Source: a virus. From it: a stretch of 20,210 nucleotides of DNA. Positions 10,569 to 16,690 of this stretch are shown piece after piece. Position 1 is the stretch's first letter. Each line of letters starts with the position of its first letter. The notes under the pieces were generated by a model that was not told the DNA's origin, searched no databases, and saw only the letters and a program-made list of their open reading frames with translations. Location of the stretch: IMG/VR virus record IMGVR_UViG_3300043470_000441, positions 1 through 20,210 of that record. One strand, given 5' to 3'. The position numbers and the translations under genes are program-made.

Positions 10569-12353
10569 TTAGTTTTTAAATCCTTTTTTCTCCCAATACT
10601 CTTTAGTATAACCTTTGTAAGGCATATCTTTAGGTTTCATTGCAACCTCTTTTGGATTTCTTAAACGATAACCATACTTTTCAGCTTTTGCAATAGATAA
10701 AGGTTTTGCATTTGGATTTGTAGGGTCTATTTTAGTATCAAAACTTGCATAAGTTCTACGAAGCCATTTATGATTACATCTTGCTCCGCCTTTGTATAAC
10801 CATATAGAATAAGTATCAGCACCATTTTTACCGAATCCAGCGTTAACTGATACGTCATCCATTGCTAAAATATCTTCTTTTCTATATACTTTTTCAGCAC
10901 TTAACATTTTATTACAAAAATCCCTTTCGCCTTTTGTATCGCCACTATAAACATAACGAGTTATAAAATTAACACCATCTATTTCTTTGTCATCTTTTGA
11001 CTTTGTTCTCGGTTTTGCAGTTCCTGTACTTACTAAATTTACTATTTTAGAAAATAAACTTTGTTCTTTTTTCTTATTTAGCTTTTCAATTTCAGAATCT
11101 AATTCATCTTCAAGTTCATAATCAACTTCGTTTTCATCTATTAAGTGCCATTCATCACTTAAAACTTCGCCTTTGTCAATTAATGCTTCTGCTAAATCAG
11201 GGTGCGTGTGTGCCGACAAAGTAAGTCCTGTTTCTTCTGCTACTTGTTCCGCTGTTTGTGCATTTTCTAAATCGGTAAACTCTAAAGGTTGTATCGTTTT
11301 AAAGTATAATTTTAATTTGATATTATTAACAGCTAAAATAGTATCTAACGCTTCAATTATTTCTAATTGATAAGGTTTGATTACTAAATTATCATACATC
11401 AATAAAGAAGTTTTTATTTCATCTGCATTGTTTGAAAATCCTCCGCCTGTATCTCTAATACCTAAAAGCATAGGACTTGTAACTTTATGACCTTCAATTA
11501 ATTTTTCAAAACATTCTTTTGCTAAATATTCGTAGTGTGCAGGAGCATCGTTTAAAGGTACGTCTATAACTTCTGTTTGATTTTCCTTACTTGCGTTAAA
11601 AGATACGATTGTTTTTTGCCCTTTCGAACCTGTTAATTTTTGTTTAACATCGTTTGCAATTTGCTCTCTTTTTTCTTCAGATGGAATATTATTATTAAAG
11701 TTTATAATTTTAGTACCACTAAAACCGCCTCTAATATCATTAATTAAATAATCAGCAATTTCTTCTTCCATTAAAGCGTAGGTTAAACAACCTGAATACT
11801 CTACTGGCGTATAATAATGAAACCCTGTTAAATAAGGTTTAACAACAAAAATTTCAACATCTTTTTTATTACCAAAACCAAAAGCAGGTATTCTTTTTAC
11901 TTCTTCACTCGGTTTTTTATTTGCCCAATCAGGGTGATAATACCACGCTTCAATTTCGCCTTTATCATTACATTTTTCTGCTCTTAATGTATTCATAGGA
12001 AAATGCTCAATAAAAGAAACTTGTCCTTTATCGTATCCTATTTGCATCGCTGCCATTCCTAAAAGTTTTCTTTCAAGTGCTACTTTACGTAATGCATTTG
12101 GTTTAATTAAAGAAAGCATTTTAGCGTACTCGTCAGGCTTTTTATTTGCATCTAAAGCACTAATACCTTTTCCATAAATCATATTACTACAACCGCTTAT
12201 AATAGCGTTATTTGTAGTACTATATAAATATCTATCAATTAGAAACTGAAAGTAATTATTATCAGCACCATACTCTACATATTGCCCTTTTTTACTTTCG
12301 TTTATTTGCGGACTTGTATAAGCACTTAAATTTAAAATGTGTATATTACTCAT
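10569..12353 (-). CDS. Portal protein with extra C-terminal domain
   Basis: The portal forms the dodecameric ring through which DNA enters and leaves the head. Residues 1 to about 400 show portal features: a QFLIDRYLYSTTNNAIISGC segment, the membrane-free alpha/beta core and a long stretch ending in helices (NADEIKTSLLMYDNLVIKPYQ). A linker rich in Glu/Lys follows. The last ~140 residues form a separate unit with GDTKGERDFCNKML, GFGKNGADTYSIWLYKGGARC and NHKWLRRTY, which I have seen attached to structural proteins of related phages but cannot name. I start at ATG 12353, which overlaps the preceding stop by 8 nt; an ATG at 12398 is less likely. Confidence 0.78.
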   Translation of the reverse strand: MSNIHILNLSAYTSPQINESKKGQYVEYGADNNYFQFLIDRYLYSTTNNAIISGCSNMIYGKGISALDANKKPDEYAKMLSLIKPNALRKVALERKLLGMAAMQIGYDKGQVSFIEHFPMNTLRAEKCNDKGEIEAWYYHPDWANKKPSEEVKRIPAFGFGNKKDVEIFVVKPYLTGFHYYTPVEYSGCLTYALMEEEIADYLINDIRGGFSGTKIINFNNNIPSEEKREQIANDVKQKLTGSKGQKTIVSFNASKENQTEVIDVPLNDAPAHYEYLAKECFEKLIEGHKVTSPMLLGIRDTGGGFSNNADEIKTSLLMYDNLVIKPYQLEIIEALDTILAVNNIKLKLYFKTIQPLEFTDLENAQTAEQVAEETGLTLSAHTHPDLAEALIDKGEVLSDEWHLIDENEVDYELEDELDSEIEKLNKKKEQSLFSKIVNLVSTGTAKPRTKSKDDKEIDGVNFITRYVYSGDTKGERDFCNKMLSAEKVYRKEDILAMDDVSVNAGFGKNGADTYSIWLYKGGARCNHKWLRRTYASFDTKIDPTNPNAKPLSIAKAEKYGYRLRNPKEVAMKPKDMPYKGYTKEYWEKKGFKN

Positions 12354-12684
12354 ATATTTTATATTCGTTTGTTGTTGTATGTTGAACGTATTGCCCATTA
12401 TTTATAGAATATCTTTCTAAATTTTGATTTGTACAGAAAATTTTATCTCTATAAACTACATTATCATTCCTTGTTGAATCTTTAATACTTAAAGTATAAT
12501 ATTTACTTTCTTTTATAGGTAAAATAACTGAAGTAGTTGCGTAGTATTTATAAATAGAAAATACGCATTCAATTTCAGTTTCAATATTTGTTTCTTCATC
12601 TCTTAAAACAATAGTATCGGCATTGCTACCATATATAATAGCGTTTAATGTTTGTGCGGTTTCTTGCTCTCTTAAAATAATCAT
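12346..12684 (-). CDS. Hypothetical structural-region protein (112 aa)
   Basis: A beta-rich protein starting MIILREQETAQTLNAIIYGS with many short strands (ECVFSIYKYYATTSVILPI). It is the first gene of the portal transcription unit, directly behind the shared motif at 12699-12726 and a terminator. Its stop overlaps the portal start (ATGAGTAA). It might be a head-tail joining or minor structural protein; no motif proves it. Confidence 0.65.
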   Translation of the reverse strand: MIILREQETAQTLNAIIYGSNADTIVLRDEETNIETEIECVFSIYKYYATTSVILPIKESKYYTLSIKDSTRNDNVVYRDKIFCTNQNLERYSINNGQYVQHTTTNEYKIYE

Positions 12685-12698
12685 AATAGTTATTTATT

Positions 12699-12726
12699 AT
12701 TAAAACACAATTATTGTAAAATTGTT
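12699..12726 (-). promoter_or_regulatory. Shared late motif, copy A (AACAA-N13-GTGTTTTAAT)
   Basis: On the minus strand AACAA (12722-12726), 13 bases, then GTGTTTTAAT (12699-12708), ending 14 nt before ATG 12684. It is identical in both blocks and in spacing to copies at 14899-14926 and 16577-16604. It follows the terminator at 12737-12764, where a new promoter is expected. It does not match the TAnnTTTG host consensus. Confidence 0.55.
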
Positions 12727-12733
12727 TTTAAAC

Positions 12734-12764
12734 AAAAAAAGCGTACCGATTAAGATACGCTTTT
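12734..12764 (-). terminator. Intrinsic terminator after the tail tube-like gene
   Basis: AAAAGCGTA (12737-12745) and TACGCTTTT (12756-12764) form a 9-bp stem with a 10-nt loop. On the minus strand the hairpin is followed by a T-run (A-run at 12734-12740 on plus). It lies 22 nt beyond the stop at 12786, separating that gene from the portal unit. Confidence 0.85.
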
Positions 12765-12785
12765 AAAAATATTAGTGTTCAAAAA

Positions 12786-13313
12786 TTAAGTACCCGATAC
12801 AATTGTGAAACCAGCAGCTACTAAAGTATCACCGATAAAGTTAGCAGGTGCTTTTTCTTGACCTGTTAAAGTTAAAGTATACCCACTTAAATCGCCCATT
12901 GCAGCACCTGTTACAATAGTACCACCTGTTACATCGCATCCATGTTCTAAACCTGCATAAAAGAAATTTCCGTTGTTATCTTCTACGATAACTTGCGGAC
13001 GTCCATAAGCCATAAGTTTTAATTCTTTATGGTCTTTAACAGTTAATTTCTTGAAAGTCAATTCTAAAACTTGCTCCCAAAAAGTAGTTCCATTTTCACG
13101 TGAGCTATTCACATTTTGAGTAAAGGTACTTGCACCTTTTAACTCGTATTTGTATGCAGATGGAGTACCTGCAACCGCATCAATTACATCTGTATTTGTT
13201 ACGTCGTATGTATATCCAGTAGCATCGCCATAATTCACGAAATAAACCGCTTTTAAGCCACCTACTGAATCTTTACAAACTTCTTTTCTGCCGTATGTTA
13301 AATCACAAGCCAT
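12786..13313 (-). CDS. Probable major tail (tube) protein
   Basis: A 175-residue protein with beta-rich sequence typical of tail tube subunits: it begins MACDLTYGRKEVCKDSVGGL, contains alternating strands (YKYELKGASTFTQNVNSS, WEQVLELTFKKLTVKDHKEL) and ends with a YTLTLTGQEKAPANFIG segment. A central GxEHGCDVTGGT loop is notable. It is encoded just after the capsid gene, behind a terminator-like hairpin. It could also be a minor head or decoration protein; the tail-tube call rests on fold-like pattern and size. Confidence 0.6.
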   Translation of the reverse strand: MACDLTYGRKEVCKDSVGGLKAVYFVNYGDATGYTYDVTNTDVIDAVAGTPSAYKYELKGASTFTQNVNSSRENGTTFWEQVLELTFKKLTVKDHKELKLMAYGRPQVIVEDNNGNFFYAGLEHGCDVTGGTIVTGAAMGDLSGYTLTLTGQEKAPANFIGDTLVAAGFTIVSGT

Positions 13314-13337
13314 AGTATATATTTGTTTTATAAAAAA

Positions 13338-13360
13338 AAGGAAGGCATTTTACCTCCCTT
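13338..13360 (-). terminator. Intrinsic terminator after the capsid gene
   Basis: On the minus strand AAGGGAGG (13353-13360) pairs with CCTTCCTT (13338-13345), 8 bp including one G-T, with a 7-nt loop, followed by a T-run. It lies about 23 nt past the capsid stop, and would lower transcription of the next gene relative to the capsid. Confidence 0.8.
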
Positions 13361-13382
13361 TTCAGTTAATATTAATTTAAAA

Positions 13383-14315
13383 TTATGCTGGAGTATATAA
13401 TACGATTTCTGAACCGATACCATATTGAACACCTGCTGTAAATCTCATTATTACATTTACAGTTTGTGCTCCCGTTACTTCTGCTTGGTCAATTAATCTA
13501 ACCTCATTCATATCATTAAGTAAACCTGTACCGAAATATAAATTTGATTTTTGAGCAGCCATCATATAGTTGTTAGCCAATCCGTTAGCAACAAAGATTT
13601 TAACTCCGTCAAAAGATAATGAACCATTGTTAAACCATTGAGTACCTTGTGCGTTTGTTCCGTTTGCTCCTAAACCTGAAGCTCCGAATCCACCTAAAGC
13701 TCTTACGTAAGCTCTTGCAACGTTTTGAGAAACGTAGATATATAAATCTTCTTTTCCGTAAAGTGCAGCAGGGATAGCGTCTACAACTTTTCCTAATTCA
13801 GCAATAACGTTTGCAGCAGTTACAGTTGTACCTACTACATCAACTACAGTTGCATCAGCAGTAGCTAAAGGTACAAATCCATCAAATTGTCCCGCAGTAG
13901 CATTAGCACCTCTCCAAATTGAAATTTCCATTGATTCAGCAACTTTAGCTGAAACGTGTCCGATTAAATAATCAGCAAATGATTTTGGTAATTCTCCAAA
14001 AGCAGACATTCCCATTTCAATGCTTTGCCAAGTACTTGCAAGGTCTTTTTTACATAATTCTAAATTTACTTGAAATTCTTCAGGAGTAATAACTCTTTCA
14101 GTTAAAGTAATTGTAGAAGTTGGGTCAAAAGCACAAGTCGCATTTTTAACGATTCCATCCGTTGCTAAACGTTGGATAACTGATTTGTACTTTACGTTTG
14201 GCATTACTTCAATCCCACCATTGTCGATAGTAGGAGCTGATAATAATGCAGCAGAGATGTATTTCTTTGAAAACTCTCCGCTATAACTTGTTGTGATACT
14301 TGTTGTAGTAGCCAT
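13383..14315 (-). CDS. Major capsid protein (HK97-like)
   Basis: A 310-residue protein that should form the icosahedral shell. It is rich in Ala, Gly and Thr. Features suggesting the HK97 fold are an N-terminal arm, a long helix region (SWQ/EMGMSAFGELPKSF, residues ~95-110), a Gly-rich loop (GGFGASGLGANGTNAQG) and a C-terminal beta segment ending YGIGSEIVLYTPA. Context is strong: the scaffold-like gene lies 18 nt upstream, a protease lies further upstream and a strong terminator follows. There is no obvious N-terminal delta domain, in line with a separate scaffold. Family placement is by pattern. Confidence 0.82.
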   Translation of the reverse strand: MATTTSITTSYSGEFSKKYISAALLSAPTIDNGGIEVMPNVKYKSVIQRLATDGIVKNATCAFDPTSTITLTERVITPEEFQVNLELCKKDLASTWQSIEMGMSAFGELPKSFADYLIGHVSAKVAESMEISIWRGANATAGQFDGFVPLATADATVVDVVGTTVTAANVIAELGKVVDAIPAALYGKEDLYIYVSQNVARAYVRALGGFGASGLGANGTNAQGTQWFNNGSLSFDGVKIFVANGLANNYMMAAQKSNLYFGTGLLNDMNEVRLIDQAEVTGAQTVNVIMRFTAGVQYGIGSEIVLYTPA

Positions 14316-14333
14316 TTTTTTTTATTAATTTAT

Positions 14334-14882
14334 TTAGTTAGCAATTTTACTCATTACTTTGTCGAAAGTTGTCATTACTCTATTTTGTGAGTATAAGATT
14401 TTTTCAACGTTTGGTCTTGCATCAGGATTATGAGTTAAAGGTTGAGCAGATAATTCTACTTCTTTAACTTCTTTCATAGACGCTAATTCTGTTTTTAATG
14501 CTTCGATTTCAGACTTTAAAGCATCTACATCTTCTTTTGAAAAATGCGACTCTTTAACAGTTGACTCGATTACTTTTTTAGGTGCAGTAGGTTCAGCAGC
14601 TTGTTCTACTTCTACTTCTACTTCAGGAGTTTCCTCTTGAGCAGGTGTAGCTTCTTTGATTTCAGCAATTTCGCCTTCAACTGCAACAACTAAAATCATT
14701 CCGTTATCAAGAATATAATCACCTACTGGCAATGCAACTCTATCTTCACCATTAACTATAAACACTGCTTGACCTGCTTCGAACATTTCCGCTTCGATAA
14801 CAGTACCATTGTCTAAAGTCATTTGCTCTAATTGGATTTCCATCCCTAAAAGCCTTTTGATTTCTGTTAGTACGTTTGACAT
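14334..14882 (-). CDS. Scaffold-like protein
   Basis: A very acidic 182-residue protein located immediately before the capsid gene, the usual place for a scaffold. The first ~75 residues are a small beta domain (LDNGTVIEAEMFEAGQAVFI, then GDYILDNGMILVVAVEGEI). Next comes a Glu/Pro/Ala-rich linker, then a coiled coil (SKEDVDALKSEIEALKTELA) and a C-terminal tail ending VMSKIAN that could contact the capsid. It is probably present in the prohead and removed during maturation, perhaps by the protease at 15971. The N-terminal beta domain could also be a decoration domain. Confidence 0.65.
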   Translation of the reverse strand: MSNVLTEIKRLLGMEIQLEQMTLDNGTVIEAEMFEAGQAVFIVNGEDRVALPVGDYILDNGMILVVAVEGEIAEIKEATPAQEETPEVEVEVEQAAEPTAPKKVIESTVKESHFSKEDVDALKSEIEALKTELASMKEVKEVELSAQPLTHNPDARPNVEKILYSQNRVMTTFDKVMSKIAN

Positions 14883-14898
14883 ATTAATATTATTTTAA

Positions 14899-14926
14899 AT
14901 TAAAACACGTTTGTTAAAATGTTGTT
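14899..14926 (-). promoter_or_regulatory. Shared late motif, copy B (AACAA-N13-GTGTTTTAAT)
   Basis: On the minus strand AACAA (14922-14926), 13 bases, GTGTTTTAAT (14899-14908), ending 16 nt before the scaffold ATG. It heads the scaffold-capsid unit. On the plus strand the same DNA reads ATTAAAACAC, 19 bases, TATTTTTG (14928-14935), so a rightward role is not excluded. Confidence 0.55.
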
Positions 14927-14954
14927 GTATTTTTGAAAATTATTTGTAGATTTG
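14925..14954 (+). promoter_or_regulatory. Rightward promoter (TTG-N19-TAGATTTG) of the inserted gene pair
   Basis: TTG (14925-14927), exactly 19 bases, then TAGATTTG (14947-14954), a full consensus match, 23 nt before ATG 14978. It gives the two rightward genes expression independent of the leftward structural units. Confidence 0.7.
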
Positions 14955-14977
14955 TTTAAACTTTAAAAAATTAAATT

Positions 14978-15196
14978 ATGAAACTAAAAGAAAAGTTTAA
15001 AAGTTTAAATACTGATTTTATAAAAAGTAAGGTTTATTATAGGCACAACGCATATAGATGCGAAAAAATAGCAGATGAATTTGCCATTAATTTTGCTAAT
15101 TGGTATGAATTTACTTTAAGAGAAAGCGATAATCTTAATGAAAGATTTACACCTAAAGAATTAATTGAAATGTTTAAAAAAGAGAAAGGATTATAA
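14978..15196 (+). CDS. Small protein (72 aa), paralogue of the early gene at 1881
   Basis: Function unknown. It begins MKLKEKFKSLNTDFIKSKVY, has RCEKIADEFAINFANWYEFT in the middle and ends KELIEMFKKEKGL. The LKEKFK, CEKIADEFAI and terminal helix blocks match the leftward early gene at 1881-2090 in order and spacing. Encoded against the direction of the structural genes, with its own promoter and a shared terminator, it behaves as a moron (an inserted, independently expressed gene). It is coupled to the next gene by a TAATG junction. Confidence 0.75.
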   Translation: MKLKEKFKSLNTDFIKSKVYYRHNAYRCEKIADEFAINFANWYEFTLRESDNLNERFTPKELIEMFKKEKGL

Positions 15197-15399
15197 TGAT
15201 GCTAACACCAAAAGAAAAAGCAAAAGAATTAGTAGATAAAATGCATATTGAAAGTGATATAATTTATGTTATGTCAAAAGCACAAGCTAAAAAATGTGCG
15301 TTAATTTCGGTTGATGAGATATTAAGTGTTTTAGATTATCCTTCAGCACAATATACTTATTATTTAGCAGTTAATATTGAAATAGAAAAAGGGTACTAA
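15196..15399 (+). CDS. Small conserved-type protein (67 aa), second moron gene
   Basis: The sequence LTPKEKAKELVDKMHIESD and AKKCALISVDEILSVLDYP matches a pattern (TPKEKAKELVDKF...CALIAVDEI) that recurs in many small proteins of Bacteroidetes phages and prophages; their role is not known to me. It is helical and without membrane segments. A first start at 15196 gives MM; the second ATG (15199) is equally possible. Its stop overlaps the terminator hairpin. Confidence 0.75.
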   Translation: MMLTPKEKAKELVDKMHIESDIIYVMSKAQAKKCALISVDEILSVLDYPSAQYTYYLAVNIEIEKGY

Positions 15400-15413
15400 T
15401 AAAGCACCCTTTT
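15387..15413. terminator. Bidirectional terminator between convergent genes
   Basis: AAAAGGGT (15387-15394) and ACCCTTTT (15406-15413) form an 8-bp stem with an 11-nt loop. On the minus strand ACCCTTTTTC gives a T-run; on the plus strand the T-run is short. It ends the rightward pair and the leftward gene at 15434. Confidence 0.7.
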
Positions 15414-15433
15414 AACAATTAAATATTTATATA

Positions 15434-15796
15434 TTAAAACATAGAATACATTTGACTTATTTTAGATAAATAAGTTTGATTTTCTTTAATCATTACATCA
15501 ATAGTTTTATATTGATTTATAATTCCAGCTGGTAAATCAATTCCTAAATCTTTTGCTTTAGAAATTAAATCATCACCTATTTTTTTAGCATTTTGTAAAT
15601 TTTGTAAATTTTGTTTATAATCTGTTTCTGCTTTAGCTAAAGATTTAATTAAAATTTGACCAATGCTTTCTTGTTCATTATTTTGTTTTTCAAAAATTGT
15701 TTCAAAATCATCAACTAAAGCTAATTCAATCTTTTGAGAACCTAATTCAGTTTTTGTAAATAATTTACCAAATACGTTTTTTTCTTGTGGTGTCAT
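15434..15796 (-). CDS. Hypothetical coiled-coil protein of the head region (120 aa)
   Basis: An almost entirely helical protein: IGQILIKSLAKAETDYKQNL followed by QNLQNAKKIGDDLISKAKDL suggests a coiled coil, with a break at LPAGI and a second helix to the end (SKISQMYSMF). It is the last gene of the unit that begins with the protease. Coiled-coil proteins at this place may help head assembly, but nothing specific is visible. It starts 2 nt after the preceding gene. Confidence 0.7.
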   Translation of the reverse strand: MTPQEKNVFGKLFTKTELGSQKIELALVDDFETIFEKQNNEQESIGQILIKSLAKAETDYKQNLQNLQNAKKIGDDLISKAKDLGIDLPAGIINQYKTIDVMIKENQTYLSKISQMYSMF

Positions 15797-15798
15797 TT

Positions 15799-15987
15799 TT
15801 ATCCGTTTATTCTTGTTATTACTCTTACTCCGTTATTTTCTGTAATGGTTACGTTATCTACTCCTGTGGTTTTACCAATTCCTTGATTTTGTAAATCACC
15901 ATTGCAACATTCTTTACTATAAGTATCGTCATCACATAGACAACCACGCTTACCACCTTTCGGACTTGTTTTACTTTTTGTTTTCAT
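15799..15987 (-). CDS. Small cysteine-rich structural-region protein (62 aa)
   Basis: The core, GGKRGCLCDDDTYSKECCNG (residues 11-30), has four cysteines (CxC...CC) near a lysine-rich start, then NVTITENNGVRVITRI as two beta strands. A GCLCxDxTYSxECCxGxLxxQGIG pattern occurs in small proteins next to protease and capsid genes in flavobacterial phages; its function is unknown to me. The cysteines could bind zinc or form disulfides. Its start overlaps the protease end by 17 nt. Confidence 0.7.
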   Translation of the reverse strand: MKTKSKTSPKGGKRGCLCDDDTYSKECCNGDLQNQGIGKTTGVDNVTITENNGVRVITRING

Positions 15988-16564
15988 ATTTATTTATAAT
16001 TTGTTTTATTTGTTCGATAACACTCGGTTGTTTAGATAGTTGTTTCTTTTCTTCTAATTTATCAGCGAAGTAACCCTCTAAAGAAAACCCTTTTACTTTT
16101 CCTGTTTTAACGTAGTCATTCCAAATAGTGTCATCTTCAACTTTTACCGAAGCCATCCACGAACCAACAGAAACTGATAAATTGTAAATTGCACTTTTAT
16201 CTTTTTGAGTATCTTCTACAATCCAACTTTCAACAACTGTCAAGCCTTTAATTTCTTTATTGTGTTCTAAAGTCCAATTGTTTTGATTACCATTTTTAAA
16301 GAATAATTGACTTGCTTTGTTTACGGTATCTTTTGAAAAGTAGATATAGTATTCATCCTCTCCGTTTTTTCTATAAATAGGTTTTTCAGGAATTAAAACT
16401 GCACCCATTAAAATACGTTTTTCGCTATCTACTTGAGCGAGTTTAATTTCTTCGGACTTTAACGCTACGAAATTTGACTCGATTGCAGGACTTTCAACAA
16501 CTGAAATTGCATCAACTCCACTCAACTCGTCTTTTTCGTCTATAATTAACTCGATTAAATTCAT
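15971..16564 (-). CDS. Prohead protease (XkdF-like, Peptidase_S78_2 type)
   Basis: A serine protease that would cleave scaffold and capsid precursors during head maturation. The features are MGAVLIPEKPIYRK (53-66), the histidine motif WTLEHNKEIKG (His101) and the serine motif KVKGFSLEGYF (Ser161), the arrangement seen in XkdF and HK97/S78 proteases. The FxxDTVNKASQLFFKN and SVGSWMASVK segments fit the same fold. The C-terminal 40 residues are a charged helix. It heads a three-gene unit behind copy C of the shared late motif. Confidence 0.85.
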   Translation of the reverse strand: MNLIELIIDEKDELSGVDAISVVESPAIESNFVALKSEEIKLAQVDSEKRILMGAVLIPEKPIYRKNGEDEYYIYFSKDTVNKASQLFFKNGNQNNWTLEHNKEIKGLTVVESWIVEDTQKDKSAIYNLSVSVGSWMASVKVEDDTIWNDYVKTGKVKGFSLEGYFADKLEEKKQLSKQPSVIEQIKQIINKYENKK

Positions 16565-16576
16565 ATCTTTTTTTAA

Positions 16577-16604
16577 ATTAAAACACTATAATTAAAAATT
16601 TGTT
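16577..16604 (-). promoter_or_regulatory. Shared late motif, copy C (AACAA-N13-GTGTTTTAAT)
   Basis: On the minus strand AACAA (16600-16604), 13 bases, GTGTTTTAAT (16577-16586), ending 12 nt before the protease ATG. On the plus strand it is followed by TATATTTG (16606-16613) at the same offset as the TAnnTTTG in copy B, so it may belong to a divergent promoter pair. Confidence 0.55.
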
Positions 16605-16605
16605 T

Positions 16606-16613
16606 TATATTTG
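16606..16613 (+). promoter_or_regulatory. Rightward -7 box (TATATTTG) for candidate small RNA 2
   Basis: A perfect TAnnTTTG box on the plus strand, followed by CAT as at 8046-8048. There is no TTG 19 bases upstream; ATTAAAACAC (16577-16586) ends at that distance instead. It points into a 50-nt gene-free stretch that ends in a rightward terminator. Confidence 0.45.
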
Positions 16614-16618
16614 CATTG

Positions 16619-16690
16619 AGGATTTTATCATAAGGTCAAATTTTTAAAGTTAATCATCATTAAAGCCACCCTTTTGAGGTGGCTTTTTTG
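16619..16690 (+). ncRNA. Candidate small RNA 2 (~70 nt)
   Basis: It is bounded by the TATATTTG at 16606-16613 and the terminator at 16663-16689. The stretch between contains no start codon with a usable frame and no gene on either strand, and lies between the protease start and the tape measure stop. The size, layout and position between two leftward genes parallel small RNA 1. The two share GGTCAA and the downstream hairpin, but otherwise little sequence. Confidence 0.4.
16663..16689 (+). terminator. Intrinsic terminator, stronger in the rightward direction
   Basis: AAGCCACC (16663-16670) and GGTGGCTT (16678-16685) form a perfect 8-bp stem with a 7-nt loop and a T-run to 16689. Leftward it is followed only by TTTAAT, so it could end the tape measure transcript weakly, but it reads best as a rightward terminator. 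Confidence 0.75.
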
